DNA from: CAWJPY01 sp963844865
Lineage (GTDB): Bacteria; Acidobacteriota; Thermoanaerobaculia; Thermoanaerobaculales; Sulfomarinibacteraceae
Assembly: GCA_963844865.1 (NCBI GenBank)
Contig: CAWJPY010000005.1
Coordinates: 248,001-312,000 of the forward strand
Direction of reading: 5' to 3'
DNA: 64,000 nt
Made by a program: the position numbers and the translations under genes. Positions 17,731-28,423 of this stretch are shown in pieces. Numbering within the stretch: position 1 is the first letter of the stretch; every line of letters starts with the position of its first letter. The notes under the pieces were generated by a model that was not told the DNA's origin, did not search any database, and saw only the letters and a program-made list of their open reading frames with translations.

Positions 17731-18052
17731 CGACGCGATCCTCCTTCGTGTCTCAGATTGCGCGGCCGCGTTCCTCGTGCGACCGGCCATCCGCCCGTCA
17801 GCTGTCCCGGATGCCCCGGAACGACGACTCTCTGGGGGCTTTGATACCTGTCGGGCGCGAAAAGGTTGCACCGGGGTGCCGCGGGATGGCGCGCGCCGAT
17901 GACCTCTCGCCGGCGTGTTCCAGAGGAGAGCGGCCAGGCTTCGTCTCTCTCCCCCCGCCCACCGCGACTTCGCCCTGGCAAGCCGGGCCTGCCACGGCGT
18001 CTTGTCACGGCGTAGCCCCCAGCGAAGCCGGAAGCCGAAGGCGAATCGGGAA
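17731..18052. other. Intergenic region with dispersed repeat
   Basis: This 322-bp stretch holds the upstream region of the DUF5916 gene (ribosome-binding site AAGGAGGATC at its left edge) and, at 17963-18049, a repeat patch. No convincing -35/-10 pair or further gene is seen. Confidence 0.5.
17963..18049. repeat. Second copy of the GCCACGGCG / GAAGCCGG repeat
   Basis: Contains in order CCTGGCAAGCCGGGCC, TGCCACGGCGTCTTG, TCACGGCGTAGCC, GCGAAGCCGGAAGCCGAAGG. All these modules also occur in the patch at 15150-15429. It ends next to the stop codon of the ABC permease gene. Confidence 0.7.
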
Positions 18053-19744
18053 TCAGCGCTCGACGGCGGTGAAGGCGAGGGCCTCGCGACGGGAGTCCAC
18101 GAGCCGCGCCAGGCGGGGCAGGAGAGCGCGCCACAGGGCGAGCATCGCTCCGAGCCAGACCCCGGCCAGGAGGGGGAACAGCCAGGGACGGTGCAGCTCG
18201 GCCAACGACAGCCACCCGGCGGCGAGGAGCGGGAGGGAGACGACGGGGATGGAGAGCAGGTTGACCACGGCCGCGGCGGCGCTGACCGTGCCCCCCCGGC
18301 GCACGGTGTTGAGGTCCACGGTCTTGGGGAACACCGCCGACAGGAGGGCGAACATCGGCAAAAGGGAGACGAGGACGGCGAGGCCGGCGAGGAGCAGCCC
18401 TGGCCAGAGGGCGATGGGCGCGCCCCGGAAGACGGCGGCCAACAGGGCCAGGATCAGCACCTCCTGGACCGCGAAGAAACCGATCAGCGCGGCAGCACGA
18501 CCGGCGAGCAGCGTGGCCCCGTCCAGGGGCTGCAGCAGCTCCACCAGCAGCCCCGGGCCGAGGAGCGTGAGCTGGTTGCACCCCAGGGTGGTGGACAGGT
18601 TGGAGAGGACCGACCAGAAGGCGAACGCGGCCAGGGTGGCTGGATGACCCAGCAGCGCCAGGGGCCCCTCCTGGCGACCCGACGAAACCGCCACGATGAG
18701 GATTCCCGCCACCAGCAGCGGGCTCACCATGGCGAGGCGGCCTCTCACCGTGCGCAAGAACCCGCGCAGCTGGACCCGGGCGACCTCGGCAGTGGCCGGA
18801 GCGAGCAGGGGGACATCGAAGCTCGTCCGCCATCCGCCCCGAACGGACGCGGCGGAGGACGCGGTGGGTGTCTCCACCAGCCGCCGGGAGGTGACGAGGG
18901 ACAGGCCGTAGAGCACGGCCGCCCACCCCAGGAGAATGCCTCCCGCACCGAGGGCGCGCAGGGGCCGTCCCCCCGCAGCGTCTGCGATTGCCGCGGCGAA
19001 GGCCGGCGGCGGCAGCACGCGCAGCGCCCCGGCAAAGCCTCCCGCCGGGAGTGCCGGGGCAGCTCCGCGGGGCGATATGGGCTCAGGCACCGCGGCCCGC
19101 TCTGGGTGGTGGGGCCCGAAGGCGTAGGGCACCAGGCCGGCGACGCTGAGGAGCAGAATGAAGACCAGGCTGACGGCCTCGGCCCGCCGCCGCGAGCGGA
19201 ACAGGAGCTGCACGACGTCGGCCGCCAGCCCGCCCAGCACGGTGATGAACGCCGCGAACACCACCGCCGCCAGCTCCGCCAGGAGGGCCGCCCCCGGTCG
19301 CTGCGCGGCGAGGATGCCGACGGGCAGGAGGAGCAGGCCGGGGAGGGTCATGAAGTGCACGGGGTCGAGGAGCAGCCGGAGAAGCTGCATCCGGTGCAGC
19401 AGGGTGCGGGGCACCGGTAGGAGGCGGAGCAGGAGCTGGTTGCGGCTGCCGCCGTAAAGGCCGGGAATGAAGGCCTGCACCACCGACCAGACGGTGACCA
19501 CCGAGGCCGCGGTGATCACCCCCACCCTGACCACCTGCCCGCTCTCCGGCAGCCTCACCAGGGCCCAACCGGCGAAGACGCCGAGGCCTGCGGCCGCCAG
19601 ACCCGCCGGCACCATGACCACGGCGGCCAGCACCGGCAGGGCGACGCGCACCCACCGCGACGCATCGTCGAGCCCGCCCCGGCCCCGGGACCGCATCCCG
19701 TTGACGAGGAGGCGCCACTCCAGCCAGAGCAGAGCGCGGATCAT
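18053..19744 (-). CDS. ABC transporter permease (export type)
   Basis: A 563-residue membrane subunit with about twelve hydrophobic segments spread over the whole length (for example VALPVLAAVVMVPAGLAAAGLGVF, VSLVFILLLSVAGLVPYAF). It is paired with the ATPase immediately upstream: its ATG at 19744 overlaps the ATPase stop by four bases (ATGA). The open frame extends farther upstream inside the ATPase gene, but that part is arginine-rich nonsense. Large single-gene permeases with a separate ATPase of this kind are usually exporters; the substrate is unknown. Confidence 0.85.
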   Translation of the reverse strand: MIRALLWLEWRLLVNGMRSRGRGGLDDASRWVRVALPVLAAVVMVPAGLAAAGLGVFAGWALVRLPESGQVVRVGVITAASVVTVWSVVQAFIPGLYGGSRNQLLLRLLPVPRTLLHRMQLLRLLLDPVHFMTLPGLLLLPVGILAAQRPGAALLAELAAVVFAAFITVLGGLAADVVQLLFRSRRRAEAVSLVFILLLSVAGLVPYAFGPHHPERAAVPEPISPRGAAPALPAGGFAGALRVLPPPAFAAAIADAAGGRPLRALGAGGILLGWAAVLYGLSLVTSRRLVETPTASSAASVRGGWRTSFDVPLLAPATAEVARVQLRGFLRTVRGRLAMVSPLLVAGILIVAVSSGRQEGPLALLGHPATLAAFAFWSVLSNLSTTLGCNQLTLLGPGLLVELLQPLDGATLLAGRAAALIGFFAVQEVLILALLAAVFRGAPIALWPGLLLAGLAVLVSLLPMFALLSAVFPKTVDLNTVRRGGTVSAAAAVVNLLSIPVVSLPLLAAGWLSLAELHRPWLFPLLAGVWLGAMLALWRALLPRLARLVDSRREALAFTAVER

Positions 19745-20499
19745 CCCAGCCACTCGAGCACCGGGCGGTCGCGCTCGTCGGCGCCCACCACCCGCATGAA
19801 GATCTCCTCCAGGGTGGCGCCGCTTCCCGCCCGCAGCTCGGCCAGCGACCCCTGGGCCACGATCCGGCCCTGGTTGATGACCCCGATGTGATCCGCCAGC
19901 CGCTCCACCACCTCGAGGATGTGGGAGGTCAAAAAGACGGTGCCGCCGCGGCGCACCACGGTCTGGAGCACCTCCTTGATCTGCCTGGACGCGATGGCGT
20001 CGATGCCCTCGAAGGGCTCGTCCAGGAAGAGGAGCTCGGGGGCCGGCAGGAGGGCGACGGCGAGGGCGAGCTTCTTTTTCATGCCGTGGGAGTAGTCCGC
20101 CACCAGGCGGTCGGTCGCCCGCTCCAGCTCGAGGAGCTCGAGCAGCTCCCCGGAGCGGTGGGCGATGACGGACGCCTCCAGGCCGTGCACGCGGCCCACG
20201 AAGGTGAGCGTCTCCCGGGCGGTGAGGCGCTCGAACAGCGCGGTCTCCTCGGGCACCACGCCGACGCGCCGCTTCATGGCCACGGCATCGGCGAACGGGT
20301 CCAGGCCCAGCACCCGCTGGCGCCCGGAGGTGGGGCGCAGGAGCCCCGTGAGGCACTTCAGGGTCGTGGACTTCCCCGCTCCGTTGGGTCCCAGGTAGCC
20401 GTAGAAGCTCCCGGCCGGGACGGCGAGGTCGAGGCCGTCCACCGCTTTGACGTCGCCGAAGTGTCGTGTCAGGCCATGGGTCTCGACGGCAAGCTCCAT
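19741..20499 (-). CDS. ABC transporter ATP-binding protein
   Basis: A 252-residue nucleotide-binding subunit. Walker A is GPNGAGKST near residue 38, and the Q-loop region follows. The signature is YSHGMKKKLALA (variant of LSGGQ, as in CcmA/NatA-type exporters). Walker B is LLFLDEPFEGID, and the H-loop is in FLTSHILE. It is coupled to the permease by a four-base overlap and begins 10 bp after the M20 hydrolase stop, so it closes a five-gene run with the symporter and hydrolase. Confidence 0.94.
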   Translation of the reverse strand: MELAVETHGLTRHFGDVKAVDGLDLAVPAGSFYGYLGPNGAGKSTTLKCLTGLLRPTSGRQRVLGLDPFADAVAMKRRVGVVPEETALFERLTARETLTFVGRVHGLEASVIAHRSGELLELLELERATDRLVADYSHGMKKKLALAVALLPAPELLFLDEPFEGIDAIASRQIKEVLQTVVRRGGTVFLTSHILEVVERLADHIGVINQGRIVAQGSLAELRAGSGATLEEIFMRVVGADERDRPVLEWLG

Positions 20500-20509
20500 G
20501 GCTGCGATT

Positions 20510-21681
<1,172 letters not shown>

Positions 21682-21706
21682 GCTTCCATCTCCCTCGCCC
21701 GTGGAT

Positions 21707-23149
21707 TCAACGCTGCGGCTCGGCGGCGGCGGGCGCCGTTCCCCCATGCAGGAAAGCCATGGCCACCAGCGTGACCGTGGCCGTCACGACCATCCCGGCG
21801 AAGCCCGCGTTGAGGCCGAGGAAGGGGTCGTGGCCGCTCCAGATGAGGCTCACAACCGCCGCCTCCCCCGCCACCAACCCCGCGATCACGGGCCGGGCGG
21901 TGGCTCGGGGCACGAAGACGCCGAGCACGATGGCCGGGAAGAGCTGAGCCACGCCGTCGTAGCCGAAGATCAGCAGCTTGACCAGCTCGTTGGGCGACCA
22001 CAGCGCGAGCAGCAGCGCGGCGACGGCGATGAGCAGCATGAACCCGCGGGTCGCGCGCATCAGGTGCTCCTCGCCGATCGGTCGGCGCCGCAGGGGCCGG
22101 TAGAGGTTCTTGGCGAGCAGCGTCGCCGCCCCCAGCAGGAGCATGGCGGAGGGCACCATGGCCGTCACGGCGCCGGCGCCGCCGATGAAGCCGGCGAACC
22201 AACCGGGGTAGCTGCGGGTGACCAGCTCCAGCAGGGCGGTGTCCGGGTTCTCCAGCCCCGGCATCATCAGCAGCGCCGTGAACCCCACCAGGAACACGAG
22301 CAGGATCGGGAGCTGGTACAGGGGCATGAAGATGGCGTTGCGGCGCAGCGTGCGGGCGTCCTTGGCCGAGTACGCCGAGGCGAAGGTGTGGGGCCAGCAG
22401 TAGAAGCCCATGCCGGTGAGCAGGATGGTGCTGATCACCCAGCCCACGCCCATGGTGGTGGTCCCTCCAGGGAAGACGAGATGGGCCGGGTGCCGGCGCA
22501 TCAGCTCGGCGAGCATCTCGCCCACGCCGCCGAAGTACATCGCCGGCAGCCCGATGCCGATGATGCCCACCGCCAAGAGCATGGCCACGTCCTTGATGAT
22601 GGCCACCCAGGCGATCCCCTTGATCCCGCTCGTGTAGACGAAGACGCAGGTGACCGCGAAGGCGGCGATGATGGCGGTCTCAGAGGAGATCGCGCCGGCG
22701 CTGGCGATCTCCACGATCATGCCGAGCCCCGCGAGCTGGAGCTGCAGGTAGGGCACGATGGAGATGACGCCGATGAGCACCACCATGCCGGCCAGCACCT
22801 GGCTGTCGTAGCGCGCCAGGAAGAAGTCCGGCTGGGTGTGGAGGCCGAGACGCTTGGCCATGCGCCACACCGGCGGCAGCAGGAAGAACGAGATGATGTA
22901 GCCGATGGTGCCGTAGGCCAGAATGTAGAAGGCCGGGGCGCCCCGGGAGTAGGCCCAGCCGCTGGCGCCGAGAAAGGTGAAGGTGGTGTAGATCTCGCCG
23001 GCCATGAGCAGCCACACCAGGATCACGCCGAAGCGGCGTCCCCCCACGCTCCACCGCTCCACGTCCATGGCGCCGCGGCCTCGGCCGACGACGCCGACCA
23101 CGGCGGACACCGCCACGAAGCCGACGATGACCAGCAGGGGGGTCGTCAC
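21707..23149 (-). CDS. Sodium:solute symporter (SSS family)
   Basis: A 480-residue transporter with about 13 transmembrane segments, from TPLLVIVGFVAVSAVVGVV at the N-terminus to VVTATVTLVAMAFL near the C-terminus. The SSS pattern is clear in LMAGEIYTTFTFLGASGWAYSRG and the unwound first-helix region. It overlaps the DUF3311 protein gene by four bases and lies 25 bp before the M20 hydrolase. Substrate not known; with an amidohydrolase next door, an N-acyl amino acid or peptide-like compound is a reasonable guess. Confidence 0.92.
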   Translation of the reverse strand: MTTPLLVIVGFVAVSAVVGVVGRGRGAMDVERWSVGGRRFGVILVWLLMAGEIYTTFTFLGASGWAYSRGAPAFYILAYGTIGYIISFFLLPPVWRMAKRLGLHTQPDFFLARYDSQVLAGMVVLIGVISIVPYLQLQLAGLGMIVEIASAGAISSETAIIAAFAVTCVFVYTSGIKGIAWVAIIKDVAMLLAVGIIGIGLPAMYFGGVGEMLAELMRRHPAHLVFPGGTTTMGVGWVISTILLTGMGFYCWPHTFASAYSAKDARTLRRNAIFMPLYQLPILLVFLVGFTALLMMPGLENPDTALLELVTRSYPGWFAGFIGGAGAVTAMVPSAMLLLGAATLLAKNLYRPLRRRPIGEEHLMRATRGFMLLIAVAALLLALWSPNELVKLLIFGYDGVAQLFPAIVLGVFVPRATARPVIAGLVAGEAAVVSLIWSGHDPFLGLNAGFAGMVVTATVTLVAMAFLHGGTAPAAAEPQR

Positions 23150-23373
23150 CGGTCGGCTCCCCCGTTGCCGTCATCGTCTCTCCTGTCGACGAGCGCGTAG
23201 GAGATGGCGAGAAAGAGCGGCGTCAGGAGGACCCAGGCGAGGATCCAGAAGAGCAGGAAGGGCAGGCCGAGCACCACGGGGTGGAGCCGGTTCACGAAGG
23301 GCAGCGCGGCGACGAGGGCCAGCACCGGAATCAGGGCCGGAATCAGCGCGAGAGCTGCACGTGGCTTCATCAT
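23146..23373 (-). CDS. DUF3311 small membrane protein
   Basis: A 75-residue protein with two hydrophobic helices (ALIPALIPVLALVAALPF and PFLLFWILAWVLLTPLFL) and a polar, charged tail. Small proteins of this kind are commonly encoded just before SSS symporters. ATG 23373 or the adjacent ATG 23370 may be used. The stop overlaps the symporter start by four bases, giving tight coupling. Probably a helper subunit of the symporter. Confidence 0.8.
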   Translation of the reverse strand: MMKPRAALALIPALIPVLALVAALPFVNRLHPVVLGLPFLLFWILAWVLLTPLFLAISYALVDRRDDDGNGGADR

Positions 23374-23508
23374 GCCCCGATGGTACCTCGGCCGGATCCG
23401 GCGTGGCGGTGGCACCCGCTCTGTTGACGCCGGCCCGCCGCCGTTGGAAGATGCCGCGTCCATCGGAGTCTTCGCCGTGCTCACCGGATGCGATCGGGAG
23501 GGAGACAC

Positions 23509-24396
23509 GTGGCGGATCTGAAGACGTGGTTCCTGGCCATGCGGCCATGGTCCTTCAACATGTCGGTGATCTCCGTGACCCTGGGCGTGGCCTGGGCGGC
23601 CCGGGAGGTGCAGGTGAGCTGGGGGTTGTACCTGGCCAGCGTCGCGGCCATGGTAGCGCTCCACGCCGGCGGCAACCTCCTCAACGACTACTTCGACGTC
23701 CGCTCGGGGGTGGATGCCGTCGGGGTGCCCACCTCGCAGTACCGGCCCCATCCCCTGCTGGAGGGGCGGATGCGTCCCGGCCAGGTCCTGACCCACGCCC
23801 TCGCCTTCTACGGCGTGGCGGCCATTCTCGGCGTCTGGCTGGCGCTGGAGGCCGGCCCGTTCGTGCTGGTCCTCGGTGCGGCCGGCATCCTCGGCGGCGT
23901 CCTCTACACGGCGCCGCCACTGAGCTACAAGCACCACGGGCTGGGCGAGCTGGGCGTCTTCATGCTGTGGGGCCCCCTCGCGGTGCTCGGCGGCTACTAC
24001 GTCCAGACCGGCACCCTGGCGTCGCCGCCCGTGCTGATCTCGATCCCCATCGGGACCTGGGTGGCCCTCGTGCTCCTGGCCAACAACATGCGGGACCGGG
24101 AGTTCGACCGCACCGCGAAGCTGGGAAGCCTCGCCGTGCGGATGGGGGCGGGCGGGGGCCACACCCTGTTCTCGGTCCTGGTCGCCGGCGCCTACGGCGC
24201 CGTCCTCGTGATGGCGTTCCTCGGCCCCCTGTCCCCCTGGTCCCTGCTGGCCTTCCTGACCCTTCCGGGGGCGTTCCTGCTGGTGCGATCCCTGCGGAGT
24301 CACATCCCCGAGGACGCCGACGCCCGGGTCGCCAAGCTGAGCACCGTCTTCGGCGCCCTGCTCATCGCCGGCGTGGTCCTGGAGGCGATGCTGTGA
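23509..24396 (+). CDS. menA: UbiA-family prenyltransferase, MenA-like
   Basis: Attaches a polyprenyl chain to 1,4-dihydroxy-2-naphthoate (menaquinone route), judged by MenA-like features. GTG 23509 has GGGAGGGA just upstream. The two aspartate-rich motifs are NDYFDVRSGVD near residue 60 and NNMRDREFD near residue 192. Eight to nine hydrophobic segments cover its 295 residues. It overlaps the CPBP gene by four bases (GTGA). No other men gene is in the window, so a different UbiA acceptor remains possible. Confidence 0.82.
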   Translation: MADLKTWFLAMRPWSFNMSVISVTLGVAWAAREVQVSWGLYLASVAAMVALHAGGNLLNDYFDVRSGVDAVGVPTSQYRPHPLLEGRMRPGQVLTHALAFYGVAAILGVWLALEAGPFVLVLGAAGILGGVLYTAPPLSYKHHGLGELGVFMLWGPLAVLGGYYVQTGTLASPPVLISIPIGTWVALVLLANNMRDREFDRTAKLGSLAVRMGAGGGHTLFSVLVAGAYGAVLVMAFLGPLSPWSLLAFLTLPGAFLLVRSLRSHIPEDADARVAKLSTVFGALLIAGVVLEAML

Positions 24397-25007
24397 GGGA
24401 CGGGCTGATCGACGCCGCCATGGTGACGCTGGCGGCGGTCTTCTGGTTCGTGACCTTCGCCCTGCCGTGGGGCGTCTTCTGGGTGAAGATCGCCATCGCC
24501 GCGTCCATCCTGGCGGCGCTGTCGTTGATCCTCGACCCGCCCCGCCGCGGCGAGCTCAAGCTCAGCCTGCGCGGTGCGGGGGTCGGCGCGCTCTCCGTCG
24601 TCGTGCTGTGGGCGGTGTTCTACGTGGGGAATGCGGTTTCCGCGTGGCTCTTCCCCTTCGCGGGACGCCAGGTGGACATGATCTACGGCAAGGGCGCCGG
24701 CTACCCGGGCTGGGTGATCGCCCTCCTCCTGCTGCTGGTCACCAGCCCTGCCGAGGAGCTCTTCTGGCGCCGCTTCCTGCAGCGACGCCTGGCGGCACGC
24801 TGGGGGGCCGGCGCGGGCTGGTTGGCGGCGGCGGCCGTCTACGCGGCCGTCCACGTCTCGTCGGGCAACTTCATGCTCGTGGGAGCGGCGGCGGTAGCGG
24901 GCCTCTTCTGGGGCGCCATGTACTGGTGGCTGGGCCGCATTCCCCCGGTGATCGTCTCCCACGCCCTGTGGACCGTGCTGGTGTTCGTGGTGGCCCCCAT
25001 CGGGTAG
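24393..25007 (+). CDS. CPBP-family intramembrane metalloprotease
   Basis: A 204-residue membrane protein of the CPBP (CAAX protease and bacteriocin-processing, formerly Abi) family. The expected glutamates and basic residue are in PAEELFWRRFLQRR, and conserved histidines are in AAVHVSSGN and SHALW. About six hydrophobic helices. GTG 24393 overlaps the preceding prenyltransferase stop. Role in this organism unknown; members include prenyl-protein endopeptidases and immunity factors. Confidence 0.85.
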   Translation: MRDGLIDAAMVTLAAVFWFVTFALPWGVFWVKIAIAASILAALSLILDPPRRGELKLSLRGAGVGALSVVVLWAVFYVGNAVSAWLFPFAGRQVDMIYGKGAGYPGWVIALLLLLVTSPAEELFWRRFLQRRLAARWGAGAGWLAAAAVYAAVHVSSGNFMLVGAAAVAGLFWGAMYWWLGRIPPVIVSHALWTVLVFVVAPIG

Positions 25008-25012
25008 GCACC

Positions 25013-25056
25013 AGACGGCGGCAGCGAGCAGCGGCCGCGATCAGCGACGGCGATCC
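25013..25056 (-). repeat. 6-7-mer array at convergent 3' ends (CPBP / fabH)
   Basis: The minus strand reads as units GCCGTC, GCTGATC, GCGGCC, GCTGCTC, GCTGCC, GCCGTC. It begins six bases after the CPBP stop and ends next to the fabH stop. Confidence 0.7.
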
Positions 25057-25059
25057 CAG

Positions 25060-26046
25060 TCAGCCCTCGGCGCCCTCCAGGATCGCCGCGCCCCAGGTGA
25101 GGCCGCCCCCGAAGGCGGTGAGCAGCACCCGGTGGTCGGGGCGGACACGGCCGTCACGGATCGCCTCGTCGAGGGCGATGGGGATGGTGGCGCAGGAGAT
25201 GTTGCCGTACTTCTGGATGGTGAAGACCATCTTGTCCAGGGGCAGGTCCAGGAGCCCCGCCACCGCCTCCTGGATGCGCCGGTTGGCCTGGTGGGGGATC
25301 ACCCAGTCCACGTCGGCCACGCCGAGGCCCTCCGCCTCGAGGACCTCCCTGGCGATGTCGGCCATGCACCGGACCGCGACCCGGAAGGTCTTCTTGCCCT
25401 CGAGCTTGAGGGTGTGCAGCTTGCGGTCGACGCTGTCGTGGGAGATGGGCGTCGTCCGGGAGCCGCCTCCGGGCAGGAGGAGGTCCTCGCCGTAGGCACC
25501 CTGGCTGCGCACCTCCACGCGCCGGATGCGGAGTCCGGGTCCGCCCCTGCGCAGCACCACCGCCGCGCCGCCGTCGCCCCACAGGATGCAGGAGGAGCGG
25601 TCCTCCCAGTCCACGGTGCGGGTCATCACCTCCGCCGAGCACAGGAGGGCGGTCTGGATCTCGGGGTAGGTGGAGAAGTAGGCCAGCGCCGTCTTGAGGC
25701 CGAACAGGAAGCCGGAGCAGGCCGCCGCCAGGTCGAAGGCGTAGGCCCTGTCCGCCCCCAGCTTGGCCTGCAGCCAGCACGCGGCGGAGGGGCACATGGT
25801 GTCGGGTGTGATGGTGGTGACCAGGATCAGATCCAGGTCCCCCGGGTCGACGCCGGCATTTTCCAGGGCGCGCTTCCCCGCGCGCAGGCAGATGTCCGAG
25901 GTCGCCTCGTCAGGCGCCGCGACCCGGCGCTCGCGGATCCCCGTGCGCTCGAAGATCCACTCGTCCGAGGTGTCGAGAATCTTCTCCAGATCACGGTTGT
26001 GGAGGATCTTTTCGGGGAGATAGGAGCCGGTGGCCGCGATGATCAT
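25060..26046 (-). CDS. fabH: 3-oxoacyl-ACP synthase III
   Basis: Condenses a starter acyl-CoA with malonyl-ACP to begin fatty-acid synthesis. 328 residues. The catalytic triad is visible: Cys in AAACSGFLFG near 112, His in HQANRR near 250, Asn in YGNISCATIPIAL near 280 (usual form GNTSAAS). DTSDEWIFERTGIRER and the C-terminal FGGGLTWGA are family hallmarks. The ATG at 26046 overlaps the preceding membrane-glycosyltransferase stop by four bases. No other fab gene is nearby, so a specialised starter unit is possible. Confidence 0.94.
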   Translation of the reverse strand: MIIAATGSYLPEKILHNRDLEKILDTSDEWIFERTGIRERRVAAPDEATSDICLRAGKRALENAGVDPGDLDLILVTTITPDTMCPSAACWLQAKLGADRAYAFDLAAACSGFLFGLKTALAYFSTYPEIQTALLCSAEVMTRTVDWEDRSSCILWGDGGAAVVLRRGGPGLRIRRVEVRSQGAYGEDLLLPGGGSRTTPISHDSVDRKLHTLKLEGKKTFRVAVRCMADIAREVLEAEGLGVADVDWVIPHQANRRIQEAVAGLLDLPLDKMVFTIQKYGNISCATIPIALDEAIRDGRVRPDHRVLLTAFGGGLTWGAAILEGAEG

Positions 26047-28184
26047 GGGCCAGAACCTCTGCGCACACTCGACTCCATCGAGCGCTCCTCCCGGGCGGGC
26101 GGGGTGGGTCTTGGCTCGAGATCGGAGGACGCGACGCGATACGCCGCGTAGAAGGTTCTCCGGTCCGAGAACGGAATGTTCTCCTCGAGCAGGCGGCCGC
26201 CGGGAAAGCGCGCGCGCAAGGTCTCGAGATCGCCCACATCGGAGGCCGGCAGCACGAACGTGACGCCGTCGACCCCGGCGGCCGGGGCGACATCGATGGT
26301 CGCGGCATCGTCGAACACGTGCACGATCCGCCGCACCGCGATGAGCTCGAAGGCCTGGTGGTGGAGCTCCGACGGCAGACCGGCCTGCACCCAGGTCTCG
26401 TTGTGCGGGCCCCAGTCCCGGATCCGACGCGCGAGCACCGAGCGCTCGGCGTCCGCCCGTGGAACCGCGCTGGTCCAGTTGTAGTGATCGTACTGGCGGA
26501 AGTAGAAACGGAAGTTCTCCCAGCCGGCCAGGCCGACGACGACGATCAGCAGCCCGGCGGCGAGCCACCTCCCCGGCCGCCCCAGGGACCGGCTCGCTCC
26601 CTCCTCGAGCTGCCCCGCCCACAGCGCCGGCAGGAGGGGGAGCACCAAGGCCAGGCCGGCGATCCGCATCGACGACACCCCATCCATGGTCAGGATCCCA
26701 CCCAGCGCGACATCGAGAACGATCAACAGCAGCAACGGCCAGATCCCGACCGCGGTCAGCTGCGCCACCGCGACGCCGGCGCCGAGCACCAGGATGACCG
26801 CGGTGGAGCGGTCGACGATCCCGAAGCCTTCGTAGCCGTACTGGAGGTGGGAGTCGCCGGCGTCGTACAGCAGCCGCGCCGTCCTCTCCAGGTTCCTGTG
26901 CACCGTCCCCAGACGAAAGTGCTCTCCGAACTGCGAGGACATGTGGCGAACGGAGTCGGGTTCCTGGCTCCAGACCATCATGTTGCGGCGACTGAAGAAC
27001 GTGTCCGGGTGGTTGACGTACTCCGCCAGCATGGGCGCGAAGAAGACGGTGGCAGCGAGGCCGGTCACGGCAAGCGGGACCGTGAACCGGACCCTGAACG
27101 ACCGCCGCGCGAGCCACGAGCCGCCGAGGACCAGGGCCGCCCAGAGAGGCAGCAGGAAGGCCGCGTTGTAGGTCAGCAGGCAGGCGGCGAGGGAGAAGCC
27201 GAGGAGCACGAAGTAGTGCAGCCGGCCGCCGGCGAAGGCCTTCCACGCCAGCCAGGCGCACAGCACCGTCAACCAGGTCGCGTGGCCGCCATGGATGCCG
27301 CTTCGCGACCAGTGCACCGCCATGTGGGCGGTTGCGCCGAGACCGAGGGCGACCAGGGCGGCGGTGCGCCCATACAGGGACCGGGCCAGCAGGTAGAGGA
27401 CCAACAGCACGCTGGTGCCCAGCACCACGTTGGCCAGACGGTGCCCGTAGAGGTCGGAATGGGTCGCCGCCTGGGTCACGGCGCTCGGGAAGAACCCCAG
27501 GCTCGGGAAGTAGTAGAACCCGTCACAGGCCCGGAACCAGTAGCGCTCGCCGGCCGCCCGCCACTCCAGGGCCTGCCGCGCCATCAGGCCGCAGCTCGCC
27601 TCGTCGTTGTGCACCTTGGCCGGGAAGCGCTCCAGGTAGGGCAGGCGAAAGGCCAGCGCCGCGCCCAGCAGCAGCACCACGGCGGCGACCTCCAGCCACA
27701 GGCGTCGCGGCCGCCGGCCGGTCTCCGCCTGCCCCGCAGGGATCGGTTCCCGCCCCTCGCCGTCGCCCTCGCACCCCGGTTCCGCAGACGGGCGGGCCGG
27801 CGCCAGCCACGGCGCCAGCATCGAGGCCAGCGCCGGGAACCAGCAGGCGAGCACCAGGGTCTCCCGCGACGGCGCGAAGAGCTGGACGAGGAACGCCGCT
27901 CCCCCGAGGATCGTCCCGACCAGCAGCCACCACCACCGTCGGCGCAGCCTCGGGTCGGGCGGCGGGAGGACGAAGGGCCGGGGCCGCGCCACGAGCCGGG
28001 TCGCCGCGAGCGCCAGGGCGAAGCCGGCCAGGGTCAGCCACCAGCCGCCCGCCCGGTGCCGGAGGACCAGCGAGACCCCGAGGGCCGAGGGCAGGACGGC
28101 GACGAGGAGCAGCGCCGCGCTCGCGCCGGCGCGCAGCCGAGACGGGCCCACCCGCCCAGGAGCGGGATCGGATCCGTCTTTCAC
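26043..28184 (-). CDS. GT39-like integral membrane glycosyltransferase
   Basis: A 713-residue protein with 12 or more transmembrane segments, resembling the ArnT/PMT (GT39) group that uses polyprenyl-phosphate sugars. FPAKVHNDEASCGLMARQALE gives the acidic first-loop motif; LYGHRLANVVLGTSVLLVLYLLARSLYG is the following helix pair. A soluble tail of about 130 residues follows the last helix. GTG 28184 has GGAGG six bases upstream; the longer reading to 28388 has no such site. The stop overlaps the fabH start. Acceptor, lipid or protein, unknown. Confidence 0.8.
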   Translation of the reverse strand: MKDGSDPAPGRVGPSRLRAGASAALLLVAVLPSALGVSLVLRHRAGGWWLTLAGFALALAATRLVARPRPFVLPPPDPRLRRRWWWLLVGTILGGAAFLVQLFAPSRETLVLACWFPALASMLAPWLAPARPSAEPGCEGDGEGREPIPAGQAETGRRPRRLWLEVAAVVLLLGAALAFRLPYLERFPAKVHNDEASCGLMARQALEWRAAGERYWFRACDGFYYFPSLGFFPSAVTQAATHSDLYGHRLANVVLGTSVLLVLYLLARSLYGRTAALVALGLGATAHMAVHWSRSGIHGGHATWLTVLCAWLAWKAFAGGRLHYFVLLGFSLAACLLTYNAAFLLPLWAALVLGGSWLARRSFRVRFTVPLAVTGLAATVFFAPMLAEYVNHPDTFFSRRNMMVWSQEPDSVRHMSSQFGEHFRLGTVHRNLERTARLLYDAGDSHLQYGYEGFGIVDRSTAVILVLGAGVAVAQLTAVGIWPLLLLIVLDVALGGILTMDGVSSMRIAGLALVLPLLPALWAGQLEEGASRSLGRPGRWLAAGLLIVVVGLAGWENFRFYFRQYDHYNWTSAVPRADAERSVLARRIRDWGPHNETWVQAGLPSELHHQAFELIAVRRIVHVFDDAATIDVAPAAGVDGVTFVLPASDVGDLETLRARFPGGRLLEENIPFSDRRTFYAAYRVASSDLEPRPTPPAREERSMESSVRRGSGP

Positions 28185-28423
28185 GCTGGTCCTCCATCCC
28201 TCCCGGAGGCGGGATCCCTCGACAGCGCCCCCCGGGAGTCGATGCCGCAGGGCCGGCGGACAGAGCGCTCCCCGAGCATCCCGTCGAGGTCCATGTCCAT
28301 GATCCCATCCTACCCTGGTGTCCGCCCATCCGGCGGCGAAGCTGCTACCCTGACAGCGTCCTGGGACAGTGGATCGGCGGCTCTCCACCTGACGAGAGCA
28401 TGATCCGGGCGCGAGGAGGCGGC

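Noticed and set aside
15724..17844. 706-residue antisense ORF over the DUF5916 gene
   Set aside because: Mirror frame of a real gene; rich in Val-Asp/Glu-Arg mirror codons and without any domain pattern.
24393..25007. Phage-defence (Abi) gene
   Set aside because: The CPBP family was once called Abi, but this copy sits with a menaquinone-type prenyltransferase and no defence genes; a defence role is unsupported.
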